Positions 36,514 to 45,878 of a stretch of 64,000 nucleotides of DNA are shown here, piece after piece. Made by a program: the position numbers and the translations under genes. The DNA is from Streptomyces amritsarensis (lineage in GTDB: Bacteria > Actinomycetota > Actinomycetes > Streptomycetales > Streptomycetaceae), in contig NZ_MQUR01000012.1 in the NCBI RefSeq assembly GCF_001953875.1, forward strand, positions 1-64,000, written 5' to 3'. The notes under the pieces are model-generated. The model saw nothing but the letters and a program-made list of their open reading frames with translations, was not told where the DNA came from and did no database searches. Every line of letters starts with the position of its first letter. The first letter of the stretch is position 1.

Positions 36514-37398
36514 TCAGGGGCGGTCCGAGGCCTTCCGCAGCCTGTACAGCTGACCGGACCCCGGGTCGCCGACGGCCTGGCTGATCCGGGGCTCCTGCCC
36601 GGTGCCGTCGACGCCCCAGGCCTGCCAGGGGCACTCGGGGATCTCCACGCGGACCTCCTGCGACCACACGTCCCGCCCCGGCTCGTACGCCCAGGTGCCG
36701 GAGCCCGAGCAGCGCCGTGAGGGGTCGTCGGGGTGGTCGCCGGGGCGGTGCACGCCCACGCCGGAGGCCTCGACGCGGCCGTCGGCGGTGAAGACCAGCG
36801 TTCCGCTCGTGTGGTCGGTCCAGGTGCCGGTCATGGTCTCGGGCCCGATCCTCGGCGGCTCGTACGGGGGCAGCAGGCCGACGGCGAGTCCGAGCGCGCC
36901 GAACACGGCGGTCCCCGCCACCACCGCCGCGCCCCACAGCGCCACCCGCCGCAGCAGGCCCTCGCCGCGCGGGAGGGCGATCAGCGCCCCCAGGGAGAGC
37001 GAGGCCGTGGCCGAGGCCCAGAAGGCCAGCGTGGAACCGGTCTCCGTGTCGTTGTACGTGGCGAAGATCAGGACGGGCGGCGCCAGCAGGGCCGCCACCA
37101 CCGGCGGGGCCGCCAGCGCCGCCCACCGGGCCGCGCGGTTGCGGAGCCCGCGGACGATCAGGTCGGCCAGCGCGACGGCCGGCAGCACGAAGACCAGCGA
37201 CAGCAGGAAGGAGACGAGGCCGACGAGGGGCGTGAGCGCGACCAGGCTCCCCGCGATGGCGGCCCAGTCGGGGGGCGTGTCCGGCGGCGGCTGCGTCTGC
37301 ACGTACAGCAGGACCACCACGGCCGTGAGCGCGACCTCCAGGCACCCCACCAGCGTCGAGACCACCAGCACGCGGCCGTAGGAACGTTTCTGATGCAT
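36514..37398 (-). CDS. membrane protein with C-terminal extracytoplasmic domain, unknown function
   Basis: The 294-residue protein has about four to five membrane helices in residues 8-170, then a soluble domain with GTWTDHTSGTLVFTADGRV, the kind of short beta-sheet repeat seen in lipocalin-like or META-type domains. Four cysteines in this region (around RRCSGSG and IPECPW) may form disulfides outside. The ATG at 37398 has GAGGGGGG about nine bases upstream; a TTG two codons earlier is possible. Convergent with ngcG. Not recognised. Confidence 0.7.
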   Translation of the reverse strand: MHQKRSYGRVLVVSTLVGCLEVALTAVVVLLYVQTQPPPDTPPDWAAIAGSLVALTPLVGLVSFLLSLVFVLPAVALADLIVRGLRNRAARWAALAAPPVVAALLAPPVLIFATYNDTETGSTLAFWASATASLSLGALIALPRGEGLLRRVALWGAAVVAGTAVFGALGLAVGLLPPYEPPRIGPETMTGTWTDHTSGTLVFTADGRVEASGVGVHRPGDHPDDPSRRCSGSGTWAYEPGRDVWSQEVRVEIPECPWQAWGVDGTGQEPRISQAVGDPGSGQLYRLRKASDRP

Positions 37399-37529
37399 GC
37401 TCAACCCCCCTCGCGGCCGGGCGGACCGACGGGTCCGCCCGGCCGGCGAATCCTGGATCCATAGTGCCAGCCGGGCTGAACGCGTTCAATTCATTCATCG
37501 GGTCCGCTTCCCGAGGGGGTCGCCGAACA

Positions 37530-37560
37530 GCCGGATCCGCCGACAGCCGGCGGATCCGGC
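37530..37560 (-). terminator. hairpin terminator of the Mg2+ ATPase gene
   Basis: GCCGGATCCGCCG and CGGCGGATCCGGC form a perfect 13-bp stem with a five-base loop, 43 bp past the stop on the minus strand. Confidence 0.8.
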
Positions 37561-37602
37561 GAGAGGCCGCCGACCGCCACCTCGGGCGCCCGGCCCCGGC
37601 TC

Positions 37603-40323
37603 CTACAGCCAGGTGCCGAAGCGGCGGATGTACCAGGTCTTCACGAGCTGGGTGAGCGTGCAGTATGCGAGCAGCACGCCGATCAGCCACGGGAAGTAGC
37701 CCGCGGGCAGGGCGACGAAGCCCAGCGAGGGGGCCAGCGGCGAGAACGGCAGCCAGAGGCCGGTCAGTACCGCGAGGACGGTCATGGCCATCACCGGCCA
37801 GGAGGCGCGGGACTGGAGGAACGGGATCTTCCGGGTGCGGATCATGTGGACGACCAGGGTCTGCGAGAGCAGGCCCTCGACGAACCAGCCCGACTGGAAG
37901 AGGGACTGGCTCGCCTCGCTGTTCGCGGCGAAGACGTGCCACATGATCAGGAACATCGCGATGTCGAAGATCGAGCTGATCGGGCCGATGGTGAGCATGA
38001 AGCGGCCGATGCCCTTGGCGTCCCAGTTGCGGGGCTTGCGCAGGTACTCCTCGTCCATCCGGTCCCAGGGGGTCGCCAGCTGGGCGATGTCGTAGACCAG
38101 GTTCTGGACCAGCAGCATGATGGCGAGCATCGGCTGGAAGGGGATGAAGGCGCTCGCGACCAGGACCGAGAAGACGTTGCCGAAGTTCGAGGACGCCGTC
38201 ATCTTGATGTACTTGATCGTGTTGCCGAAGGTGGTCCGGCCCTGGAGGACGCCCTGCTCCAGGACGGTGAGGTCCTTCTCCAGCAGGATGACGTCCGCGG
38301 ACTCCTTGGCGATGTCGACGGCGGTGTCCACGGAGATGCCGACGTCGGCGTCGCGCAGCGCGGCCGCGTCGTTGATGCCGTCGCCGAGGAAGCCGACGGT
38401 GTGCCCGTCGGCCTGGAGGGCCCGGACGATCCTGGCCTTCTGGACCGGGTTGACCTTGGCGAAGACCGTCGTACGGGCGGCCAGCGCGCGCAGCTCGGTG
38501 TCGTCGAGGGCGTCGGTGTCGGGGCCGAGGACCACGGTGGCCACGTCGATGCCGACGTCCGCGCAGACCCGGGCGGCGACGAGGTCGTTGTCGCCGGTGA
38601 CGACCTTCACCGCGATGCCCTTGTCGGCGAGGCCCTCCAGGGCCCGGGCGGCGTCGGCCTTCGGCGGGTCGAGGAAGGCGAGGAAGCCGACCAGGGTCAG
38701 CCCGTCCTCGTCGGCCACGGAGTAGGTCTCGCGCGGGGAGTCGAGCGTGCGGGTGGCGACGGCGAGGACCCGCAGGCCCTTCCGGTTGTTGTCCTCGGCG
38801 ATCCGGGTGGCGTGCCGGCGCAGCTGCCCGGTCAGCTCCACCCTCTCGCCGCGGTCGGCCATGTGCGTGCAGAGGGCCAGGACCTCTTCGACCGCGCCCT
38901 TGGTGACCATGACGTGTTCGCCGGGTGCGGAGCCGTCCGCGAGCGGGTTGCGGGCCAGTACCACGGACATCCGGCGCCGGGCGAAGTCGAAGGGGATCTC
39001 GTCGACCATCGAGAACCGTGCGTCGACGACAACCTCCTCGGCCTCGCCCACACGGTCGATGACCGCCTGGTCCATCAGGTTGCGCAGGCCGGTCTGGAAG
39101 TGCGCGTTGAGGTAGCCGTACTCCAGGACCTCGCCGTCCTCGTCGCCGTGCACGTCCAGGTAGCGGTCCAGGACGATGCGGTCCTCGGTGAGGGTGCCGG
39201 TCTTGTCGGTGCAGAGCACGTCCATCGCGCCCAGGTCCTGGATCGCGCCCAGCCGCTTGACGACCACCTTGTGCCGGGACATCGCGACCGCGCCGCGCGC
39301 CAGGTTGGCGGAGACCACCATCGGGAGCATCTCGGGGGTCAGGCCGACGGCGACGGCGATGCCGAAGAGGAAGGCCTCGTCCCAGTCGCCCTTCGTCAGC
39401 CCGTTGATCATGAAGACGACGGGGACCATGACCAGCATGAAGCGGATCAGCAGGAAGCTGACCCTGCGCACACCGGTGTCGAAGCTGGTCTGCGGGCGCT
39501 CGCCGACCAGCGAGCCGGCCATCGAGCCGAAATAGCTGTCGGAGCCGGTGGCGACGACGACCCCGGTGGCGGTGCCGGAGGTGACCGAGGTCCCCATCAG
39601 GGCCAGGTTGTCGGCCTCGACCGGGTCGGTGGTGGCCTGCTGGCCGAGATCCTGCGTGCGGGTGTCGGCCTTGGCCACCGGCAGGGACTCGCCGGAGAGC
39701 GCGGCCTGGCTGATCATCAGGTCCTTGGCGGTGAGCAGCCGCAGGTCGGCCGGGATCAGGTCGCCGGCGGCCAGCTTGACCACGTCGCCGGGGACCACCT
39801 GGTCCATGGGCACCTCGAAGGTGGTGGGGGCGCAGCCGCTGCCGGCCCGGCGCTGGACCGCGCAGGTGGTGGTGACCAGCTGCTTCAGGGCCTCGGCGGC
39901 GCGGCCGGAGCGGTACTCCTGCCAGAACCGCAGCAGCCCGCTGATCCCCACCATCACGGAGAGGATGACGACGCCCGGGTCGGCGGGGTCCTGCCAGTAC
40001 ATGACGGCGGCGAGGAAGACCAGAACGGCGATGAAGGGGTTCCGGAAGGCTTTCGCGAGCTGGACGTACCAGCGCGGGGCGCGCTCCTGGGCGACGGCGT
40101 TGGCGCCGTGGCGCTCCAGGCGCAGCGCGGCCTCGGCGTGGGTGAGGCCGCTCGGGGACGCGTCCACGGACTGCAGGGCCCGCACGCCGGGGGCGGCGCT
40201 GATGCCGGCGAGGCGCTCGCCGGCGAGCCGGGTGCGGGATGCGAGCTCGGCGGCCTTGCGCTCGCGGCGGGACCGGCCCGGCGGCGCGAGCGTGGTCGGA
40301 GTGCGCGGGGTGAGCATGGTCAT
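37603..40323 (-). CDS. mgtA: magnesium-transporting P-type ATPase (MgtA/MgtB type)
   Basis: The 906-residue pump has the P-type phosphorylation motif DKTGTLTED, the SGE actuator loop (ALSGESLPV), the GDGIND hinge and about ten membrane helices. P3B ATPases of this type import Mg2+, and the C-terminal helices (NLVYDIAQLATPWDRMD) carry the family's Asn/Asp residues. The ATG at 40323 has GGAAGGAGG eight bases upstream. A longer in-frame extension to 40539 lacks codon bias. The 5' leader holds hairpins and a mini-ORF that may sense Mg2+. It is divergent from rok7B7. Confidence 0.92.
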   Translation of the reverse strand: MTMLTPRTPTTLAPPGRSRRERKAAELASRTRLAGERLAGISAAPGVRALQSVDASPSGLTHAEAALRLERHGANAVAQERAPRWYVQLAKAFRNPFIAVLVFLAAVMYWQDPADPGVVILSVMVGISGLLRFWQEYRSGRAAEALKQLVTTTCAVQRRAGSGCAPTTFEVPMDQVVPGDVVKLAAGDLIPADLRLLTAKDLMISQAALSGESLPVAKADTRTQDLGQQATTDPVEADNLALMGTSVTSGTATGVVVATGSDSYFGSMAGSLVGERPQTSFDTGVRRVSFLLIRFMLVMVPVVFMINGLTKGDWDEAFLFGIAVAVGLTPEMLPMVVSANLARGAVAMSRHKVVVKRLGAIQDLGAMDVLCTDKTGTLTEDRIVLDRYLDVHGDEDGEVLEYGYLNAHFQTGLRNLMDQAVIDRVGEAEEVVVDARFSMVDEIPFDFARRRMSVVLARNPLADGSAPGEHVMVTKGAVEEVLALCTHMADRGERVELTGQLRRHATRIAEDNNRKGLRVLAVATRTLDSPRETYSVADEDGLTLVGFLAFLDPPKADAARALEGLADKGIAVKVVTGDNDLVAARVCADVGIDVATVVLGPDTDALDDTELRALAARTTVFAKVNPVQKARIVRALQADGHTVGFLGDGINDAAALRDADVGISVDTAVDIAKESADVILLEKDLTVLEQGVLQGRTTFGNTIKYIKMTASSNFGNVFSVLVASAFIPFQPMLAIMLLVQNLVYDIAQLATPWDRMDEEYLRKPRNWDAKGIGRFMLTIGPISSIFDIAMFLIMWHVFAANSEASQSLFQSGWFVEGLLSQTLVVHMIRTRKIPFLQSRASWPVMAMTVLAVLTGLWLPFSPLAPSLGFVALPAGYFPWLIGVLLAYCTLTQLVKTWYIRRFGTWL

Positions 40324-40447
40324 GGCACATACCTCCTTCCACGTTTCCGGGCAGCACGAAGCCGAACGGTCACGTGGAGTGATCAGGAGTCGGCGTGCGG
40401 CGGCCGCGCGGGCCGTCGCCGATACCGACGGACAGGGATGGCGCACG

Positions 40448-40537
40448 CCGGACGGAGCCGTCCGGTCGTACCAGAAGAAGGGAACGCGAGAGGCGCGCAG
40501 CAGCGCACGGGAACAGCGGGGCACCGCTGCCGTGCGC
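40448..40537 (-). promoter_or_regulatory. structured 5' leader hairpins of mgtA
   Basis: On the minus strand GCGCACGG+CAGCGG pairs with CCGCTG+CCGTGCGC (40503-40537, 14 bp with one bulge). A second inverted repeat, CCGGACGG/CCGTCCGG, follows at 40448-40465. Both lie between a leader mini-ORF and the mgtA start, in a leader of roughly 300 bases, as expected of an attenuator. Confidence 0.5.
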
Positions 40538-40574
40538 ACTCATGGAGAGGTCGGCCGATCAGCCGTTCGGCGGG

Positions 40575-40616
40575 TCAGCCGCGAAGAGCGCTGCGAGGAC
40601 TTCGATCGGGACTCAT
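40575..40616 (-). CDS. candidate mgtA leader peptide (13 residues)
   Basis: An ATG with GAGGAGG eight bases upstream opens a 14-codon frame encoding MSPDRSPRSALRG. It contains two prolines and four arginines. Enterobacterial mgtA is preceded by a proline-rich MgtL peptide whose stalled translation raises mgtA expression; this could be an analogue. A strong hairpin begins 38 bases after its stop codon. Confidence 0.4.
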   Translation of the reverse strand: MSPDRSPRSALRG

Positions 40617-40639
40617 CCCGAACACCTCCTCGCGTCGCG

Positions 40640-40908
40640 CTGACATGGCTGGCGCCCGGTCCGGCCGGAAAGGCCGCAGAGGACCGGCGCCTCAGCGACC
40701 GTAACACGATCCGGTGGGCCGCTCCCTCCCCCTTTCGGCCGATAGGCCCGTTTCATGTCGTGTCAGCCTCTTGACGTGCGGATGCGCAAAGGCTCGACTT
40801 AAGGTTCACAAGTTGGAGAGACGCCGGGGTCTCGGAGCGCGAAGCCGAGATGTGTCCCGGCCGGGGGGCGACGGCTGGCCGTCGCTAATGGGCAGGAGTG
40901 GATGAGTC
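40640..40908. promoter_or_regulatory. divergent promoter region of mgtA and rok7B7
   Basis: No gene is seen. It must hold both promoters. TTAAGGTTCAC at 40799-40809 resembles TTAAGAATTCAC before xylF (42147-42158). AGGAG at 40894 is the probable rok7B7 ribosome site. Confidence 0.45.
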
Positions 40909-42123
40909 GTGCAGACTCCCGGATCGCAGTCGTCACTGCACCGCGCGAATCTCGAACGGGTCGTACGGGCGGTGCGGCTCGCGGGGTCGCTGACCCAGGC
41001 GGAGATCGCCCGTACCACCGGACTGTCGGCGGCCACGGTCTCCAACATCGTCCGGGAGCTGAAGGACGGCGGGACGGTCGAGGTCACCGACACCTCGGCC
41101 GGCGGCCGGCGGGCACGGAGCGTGTCGCTCAGCGGTGACGCGGGCATCGTGATCGGCGTCGACTTCGGCCACACCCACCTGCGGGTGGCCGTCGGCAACC
41201 TCGCCCACCAGGTGCTGGCCGAGGAGTCCGAACCGCTGGACGTCGACGCCTCCTGGGCGGACGGCTTCGACCGGGCGGAAGCGCTGGTCGGGCGCCTGAT
41301 CGCGGGCATAGAAGTCGGGCTCGACAAGGTCATCGGCGTCGGTCTCGGCGTCCCCGGCCCGATCGACGTGGAGTCCGGGACCCTGGGCTCGACCGCGATC
41401 CTGCCGGGCTGGGCGGGGATCAATCCGCGCCAGGAGCTCTCGCAGCGCCTCGGCGTGCCCGTCTACGTGGACAACGACGCCAACCTCGGCGCCCTCGGTG
41501 AACTCGTTTGGGGCAGTGGCCGGGGAGTGAAGGACCTGGCCTACATCAAGGTGGCCAGCGGTGTCGGCGCCGGCCTGGTGATCAACGGCCAGATCTACCG
41601 CGGCCCGGGCGGCACGGCGGGCGAGATCGGGCACATCACCCTGGACGAGTCGGGCCCGGTCTGCCGCTGCGGCAACCGCGGCTGCCTGGAGACCTTCGCC
41701 GCGGCCCGGTACGTCCTGCCGCTGCTCCAGGGCACGCACGGGCCGGAGCTGACGATGGAGCGGGTGGTGGAGCTGGCCCGCGACGGGGACCCCGGCTGCC
41801 GCCGGGTGATCACCGACGTCGGCCGCCACATCGGCAGCGGGGTGGCCAGCCTGTGCAACCTGCTGAACCCCAGCCGGGTGGTGCTGGGCGGCTCACTGGC
41901 GGAGGCGGGTGAACTGGTCCTCGCCCCCATCCGTGAATCAGTGGGGAGGTATGCGATTCCCAGCGCGGCGCGGCAGTTGTCGGTGCTGACGGGGTCCCTG
42001 GGCGGCCGGGCCGAGGTGCTGGGCGCACTGGCCCTCGTGCTGAGCGAGATGGGCGATTCGACACTTTTGTCAGATCATGGAAGTGGAGTGCGCGCTCCAG
42101 TCGTCTTGCCTTCAGGTAGATAA
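40909..42123 (+). CDS. rok7B7: ROK family regulator Rok7B7
   Basis: The 404-residue protein has an N-terminal winged HTH (SLTQAEIARTTGLSAATVSNIVRELK, about 27-52) and a C-terminal ROK domain with ATP/sugar-kinase-like motifs (GVDFGHTHLRV) and the zinc motif CRCGNRGCLE. In S. coelicolor the orthologue (SCO6008), between ngcEFG and xylFGH, links xylose uptake, carbon repression and antibiotic production. The same order is seen here. The GTG start was chosen for AGGAG 10 bases upstream. ROK kinase residues are incomplete in such regulators. Confidence 0.93.
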   Translation: MQTPGSQSSLHRANLERVVRAVRLAGSLTQAEIARTTGLSAATVSNIVRELKDGGTVEVTDTSAGGRRARSVSLSGDAGIVIGVDFGHTHLRVAVGNLAHQVLAEESEPLDVDASWADGFDRAEALVGRLIAGIEVGLDKVIGVGLGVPGPIDVESGTLGSTAILPGWAGINPRQELSQRLGVPVYVDNDANLGALGELVWGSGRGVKDLAYIKVASGVGAGLVINGQIYRGPGGTAGEIGHITLDESGPVCRCGNRGCLETFAAARYVLPLLQGTHGPELTMERVVELARDGDPGCRRVITDVGRHIGSGVASLCNLLNPSRVVLGGSLAEAGELVLAPIRESVGRYAIPSAARQLSVLTGSLGGRAEVLGALALVLSEMGDSTLLSDHGSGVRAPVVLPSGR

Positions 42124-42240
42124 CGAATGGCACCGTTGTCATCTCGTTAAGAATTCACTCCTTGACGGCAAAACGCGGCCGGGGTTGACTCACATCCACC
42201 TCGGCCGCGGCGTAGCGGCCTCGTCAGGGAGGTTCAAGTA

Positions 42241-43353
42241 ATGAACACGCGTATGCGCAGAGCCGCCGTAGCCGTTGCCGCCGGCGCCATGGCCGTTTCC
42301 CTTGCCGCTTGTGGCAGCGCCAAGGAGGCCGGCGACAAGACGAAGGAGTCCTCCGGCGCGGCCAAGGGCGACGCGATCAAGGTCGGTCTGCTCCTGCCGG
42401 AGAACCAGACCGCGCGGTACGAGAAGTTCGACAAGCCGCTCATCGAGAAGAAGGTCGCCGAGCTCACCGGCGGCAAGGGCGAGGTCGTCTACGCCAACGC
42501 CAAGCAGGACGCGACCACGCAGAACTCCCAGGTCGACACGATGATCACCAACAAGGTGGACGTCCTGATCATCGACGCGGTGGACTCCAAGGCCATCGCC
42601 GGCTCGGTCAAGAAGGCCAAGGACGCCGGCATCCCGGTCGTGGCCTACGACCGCCTGGCCGAGGGCCCGATCGACGCCTACACCTCCTTCGACAACGAAG
42701 AGGTCGGCAAGGTCCAGGGCAAGGCCCTGCTCGAGGCGCTGGGCGACAAGGCCAAGGACGGCCAGATCGTCATGATGAACGGTTCGGTCACCGACCCGAA
42801 CGCCAAGCTCTTCAAGGCCGGCGCCCACTCCGAGCTCGACGGCAAGGTGAACATCGGCAAGGAGTACGACACCGTCGAGTGGAAGCCGGAGAACGCCAAC
42901 ACCAACATGGCGGCCGCGCTCTCCGCGCTCGGCAAGGACAAGGTCGTCGGCGTCTACTCCGCCAACGACGGCATGGCCGGCGGCATCATCACCGCCCTCA
43001 AGGCCGCCGGCGTCTCCCCGCTGCCCCCGGTCACCGGCCAGGACGCCGAACTCGCCGGCGTGCAGCGCATCGTCGCGGGCGAGCAGTTCATGAGCGTCTA
43101 CAAGCCGTACGCCCCCGAGGCCGAGGCCGCCGCGAAGATGGCCGTCGCCCTCGCCAAGGGCGGGAAGGCCGAAGGCAGCACCTCCACGGTCGACAGCCCC
43201 ACCACCAAGGGCGTCGCAGCCGTCCTGATCCCGGTCGTCTCGCTGACCAAGGCCAACATCAAGGACACCGTCGTCAAGGACGGCGTCTACACGGTCGACG
43301 AGATCTGCACCGAGAAGTACGCGGCCGCCTGCGCCGCCATCGGCCTGAAGTAG
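42241..43353 (+). CDS. xylF: xylose ABC transporter substrate-binding lipoprotein
   Basis: The 370-residue protein has a lipoprotein signal (RMRRAAVAVAAGAMAVSLAAC; acylated Cys near 24) and a periplasmic-binding-protein type 1 fold, with AYDRLAEGPIDAYTSFDNEEVG as in D-xylose binding proteins. It is the first gene of xylFGH, 117 bp after rok7B7, and probably a Rok7B7 target. A 7-bp hairpin after its stop may reduce readthrough so that more binding protein than pump is made. Confidence 0.92.
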   Translation: MNTRMRRAAVAVAAGAMAVSLAACGSAKEAGDKTKESSGAAKGDAIKVGLLLPENQTARYEKFDKPLIEKKVAELTGGKGEVVYANAKQDATTQNSQVDTMITNKVDVLIIDAVDSKAIAGSVKKAKDAGIPVVAYDRLAEGPIDAYTSFDNEEVGKVQGKALLEALGDKAKDGQIVMMNGSVTDPNAKLFKAGAHSELDGKVNIGKEYDTVEWKPENANTNMAAALSALGKDKVVGVYSANDGMAGGIITALKAAGVSPLPPVTGQDAELAGVQRIVAGEQFMSVYKPYAPEAEAAAKMAVALAKGGKAEGSTSTVDSPTTKGVAAVLIPVVSLTKANIKDTVVKDGVYTVDEICTEKYAAACAAIGLK

Positions 43354-43362
43354 CGGCCCCCA

Positions 43363-43381
43363 CCGCCTCCCCGAGAGGCGG
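43363..43381 (+). terminator. intra-operon attenuator hairpin between xylF and xylG
   Basis: CCGCCTC and GAGGCGG form a 7-bp stem around CCCGA, 10 bp after the xylF stop. It is likely a partial terminator or mRNA stabiliser. Confidence 0.5.
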
Positions 43382-43523
43382 CCCCCGTGCCTGACCGGCG
43401 CCCCTCCCCTCCATCCCCGCCACCGGGCGGGGCGCCGGGCAGAAACGTTCCTCCCCTATTCGTCCCGCTCCTGCTCTTTTGCACGACATCCCCGCCGGTC
43501 AGGCGGCGAAGGAGATGGTTCAT

Positions 43524-44303
43524 GTGTCCGCTGCGCCCGTGCTGGCGTTGCGAGGGGTCTCGAAGCGGTTCGGCGCCGTTCAGGCCCTCACCGACGTAGA
43601 ACTCGAGATCCACTCCGGTGAAGTGGTCGCCCTCGTGGGCGACAACGGTGCCGGTAAGTCCACGCTGGTCAAGACGATCGCCGGCGTGCACCCCATCGAT
43701 GAAGGCGTCATCGAGTGGGAGGGGCGCCCGGTCTCCATCGGCAAGCCCCACGACGCCCAGAACCTGGGCATCGCGACGGTCTACCAGGACCTGGCGCTGT
43801 GCGACAACATCGATGTCGTCGGCAACCTCTTCCTCGGCCGAGAGCTCAAGAAGTTCGGCGTCCTCGACGAGGTGGAGATGGAGCGGCGCGCCCGCGAGCT
43901 CCTGACCACCCTGTCCATCCGGATCCCCAGCGTCCGGATCCCCATCGCCTCGCTGTCGGGCGGTCAGCGCCAGACCGTGGCGATCGCCCGTTCCATGCTG
44001 GGCGAGCCCCAGCTCGTCATCCTCGACGAGCCCACCGCAGCCCTCGGCGTCGAGCAGACCGCACAGGTGCTCGACCTGGTGGAGCGGCTGCGCGAGCGCG
44101 GCCACGCCGTCATCCTCATCAGCCACAACATGGCCGATGTGAAGGCCGTCGCCGACAAGGTGGCGGTCCTGCGGCTGGGCCGCAACAACGGTGTCTTCAA
44201 CGTCGCCGACACCTCGCAGGAAGAGATCATCTCCGCCATCACCGGTGCCACGGACAACGCCGTGACCCGCCGGGCGGCCCGCACCTCGGAGGCCGGCAAG
44301 TGA
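43524..44303 (+). CDS. xylG: xylose ABC transporter ATP-binding protein, single-domain
   Basis: The 259-residue ATPase has Walker A GDNGAGKST, signature LSGGQRQ, Walker B LVILDEPTAALG and H-loop SHN. It holds one nucleotide-binding domain only, about half the size of enterobacterial XylG, and must act as a homodimer. The GTG at 43524 is preferred over the ATG at 43515, because GAAGGAG (43508-43514) would touch that ATG but is nine bases from the GTG. Its stop overlaps xylH by four bases. Confidence 0.9.
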   Translation: MSAAPVLALRGVSKRFGAVQALTDVELEIHSGEVVALVGDNGAGKSTLVKTIAGVHPIDEGVIEWEGRPVSIGKPHDAQNLGIATVYQDLALCDNIDVVGNLFLGRELKKFGVLDEVEMERRARELLTTLSIRIPSVRIPIASLSGGQRQTVAIARSMLGEPQLVILDEPTAALGVEQTAQVLDLVERLRERGHAVILISHNMADVKAVADKVAVLRLGRNNGVFNVADTSQEEIISAITGATDNAVTRRAARTSEAGK

Positions 44304-45616
44304 GCACCCAGAACCCTGCCACCGATCCACTGGACAAGGGCGCCGCCGCGCACGAGCACATCGACCCGGTCAACCCGGCGGCCGCGCACGACGCGATCCC
44401 GGCCGTGGACCCCCGCCTGCTCGTCCGCGAGGAAGGCCTCGCCGGCTACGTGGGCGAGTTCAAGCGCAAGATGAAGGCCGGCGACCTGGGCTCCCTCCCG
44501 GTCGTCATCGGTCTCATCGTCATCTGGTCCATCTTCCAGGGGTTGAACTCGAACTTCCTCTCCCCGGAGAACCTCAGCAACATCGCGATCACGATGACCG
44601 GCACCGGCATGATCGCCATCGGCATCATCTTCGTGCTGCTCCTCGGTGAGATCGACCTCTCGGTCGGCTCGGTCAGCGGTGTCTCGGGCGCCATCGTCGC
44701 CGTCCTCGCCGTCACCCACGGCGTGAACGAGTGGCTGGCCATCCTCGCGGCCATCGTCGGCGGCGCCCTGATCGGCTCCATCCACGGCTTCTTCTTCGCC
44801 AAGGTGGGCGCCCCGGCCTTCGCGGTCACCCTGTCGGGCCTGCTCTTCTGGCTGGGCGCGATGCTGCAGATCCTCGGCAGCAACGGCACGATCAACATCG
44901 ACTCCGACGGCGTGGTCGGCCAGCTGACCACGTACTTCTTCTCGGACGTGGCCGTCGCCTACGGGCTGGCGGCGCTCGCGGTGGCCGGCTACTTCCTCGC
45001 GGCCTTCCTCGACGCCAGGCGCCGCGAGGCCGCCGGGATGCCCTCCCGGCCGCTCGCCGAGATCCTGCTGCGCACCGGCCTGCTCGCGCTGTGCACCTTC
45101 GGCCCCGCCGTGCTGTTCAACCAGTACAAGGGCCTGCCGCTCGCGGTGGTGCTCTTCCTGCTGGCCCTGGTCGTCACGGACTTCCTGCTGCGCCGCACGA
45201 CCTTCGGGCGAAACGTTTTCGCACTGGGTGGCAGCGTCGAGGCCTCCCGCCGTGCGGGCATCAACGTCACCCGGATCCGGATCACGGTCTTCGCGATCTC
45301 CAGCACCTTCGCCGCCATCGGCGGCCTGTTCTGGGCCTCCAAGATCGCGGCGGCCAACCAGAGCGCCGGCGCCGGCGACCTGCTGATGAACGTGATCGCG
45401 GCGGCCGTCATCGGCGGCACCAGCCTCTTCGGCGGCCGCGGCCGGACCTGGAACGCCCTCCTCGGCGTCATGGTCATCGTCTCGATCCAGTACGGTCTGG
45501 CCCTGGAGGGCATCGCGACGCCGATCCAGTACATGATCACCGGCGCGGTCCTGCTGGCCACCGTGGTGATCGACTCGGTCACCCGCAAGACCCAGAAGAC
45601 GGCCGGACGCGCCTGA
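44300..45616 (+). CDS. xylH: xylose ABC transporter permease
   Basis: The 438-residue permease of the BPD_transp_2 (ribose/xylose) family has about ten membrane helices after a 60-residue cytoplasmic tail rich in His/Ala/Pro. Conserved [16 protein letters not shown] and [14 protein letters not shown] segments are present. It begins at a GTGA overlap with xylG and completes the xylose importer. A strong hairpin follows. Confidence 0.92.
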   Translation: MSTQNPATDPLDKGAAAHEHIDPVNPAAAHDAIPAVDPRLLVREEGLAGYVGEFKRKMKAGDLGSLPVVIGLIVIWSIFQGLNSNFLSPENLSNIAITMTGTGMIAIGIIFVLLLGEIDLSVGSVSGVSGAIVAVLAVTHGVNEWLAILAAIVGGALIGSIHGFFFAKVGAPAFAVTLSGLLFWLGAMLQILGSNGTINIDSDGVVGQLTTYFFSDVAVAYGLAALAVAGYFLAAFLDARRREAAGMPSRPLAEILLRTGLLALCTFGPAVLFNQYKGLPLAVVLFLLALVVTDFLLRRTTFGRNVFALGGSVEASRRAGINVTRIRITVFAISSTFAAIGGLFWASKIAAANQSAGAGDLLMNVIAAAVIGGTSLFGGRGRTWNALLGVMVIVSIQYGLALEGIATPIQYMITGAVLLATVVIDSVTRKTQKTAGRA

Positions 45617-45669
45617 CCGCGCGTCCGACCGCCCGCCGGAGCGCATCGCGGCGGTAAGAACGGTCACAG

Positions 45670-45700
45670 TGCCCGGCGCCACCTCGTGTGGCGCCGGGCA
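45670..45700 (+). terminator. hairpin terminator of xylFGH
   Basis: TGCCCGGCGCCAC and GTGGCGCCGGGCA form a perfect 13-bp stem with loop CTCGT, 53 bp after the xylH stop. Confidence 0.85.
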
Positions 45701-45878
45701 TCCGTGCGTACAAAGGCGGGTACTCCTGTGCGGGTATACGCCCGTATGTGATGTGTGGCCGGGCGGCGGCGTGCACATGTATGACAAAGCTGTGACTCCG
45801 CCGGGGCGGCCCGATGACCGCGCCCGCGAGCGGAACATTAGACTCGACAGACCAGCAAGCAACTGCAAGGAGGCACGG

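Noticed and set aside
35522..40357. 1611-codon open frame covering mgtA and ngcG
   Set aside because: An out-of-frame or antisense shadow of three real genes with Arg/Pro/Gly-biased composition and no recognisable domain.
40324..40539. N-terminal extension of the Mg2+ ATPase by 72 residues
   Set aside because: No codon bias and no family similarity. GGAAGGAGG marks the ATG at 40323, and the stretch holds leader hairpins instead.
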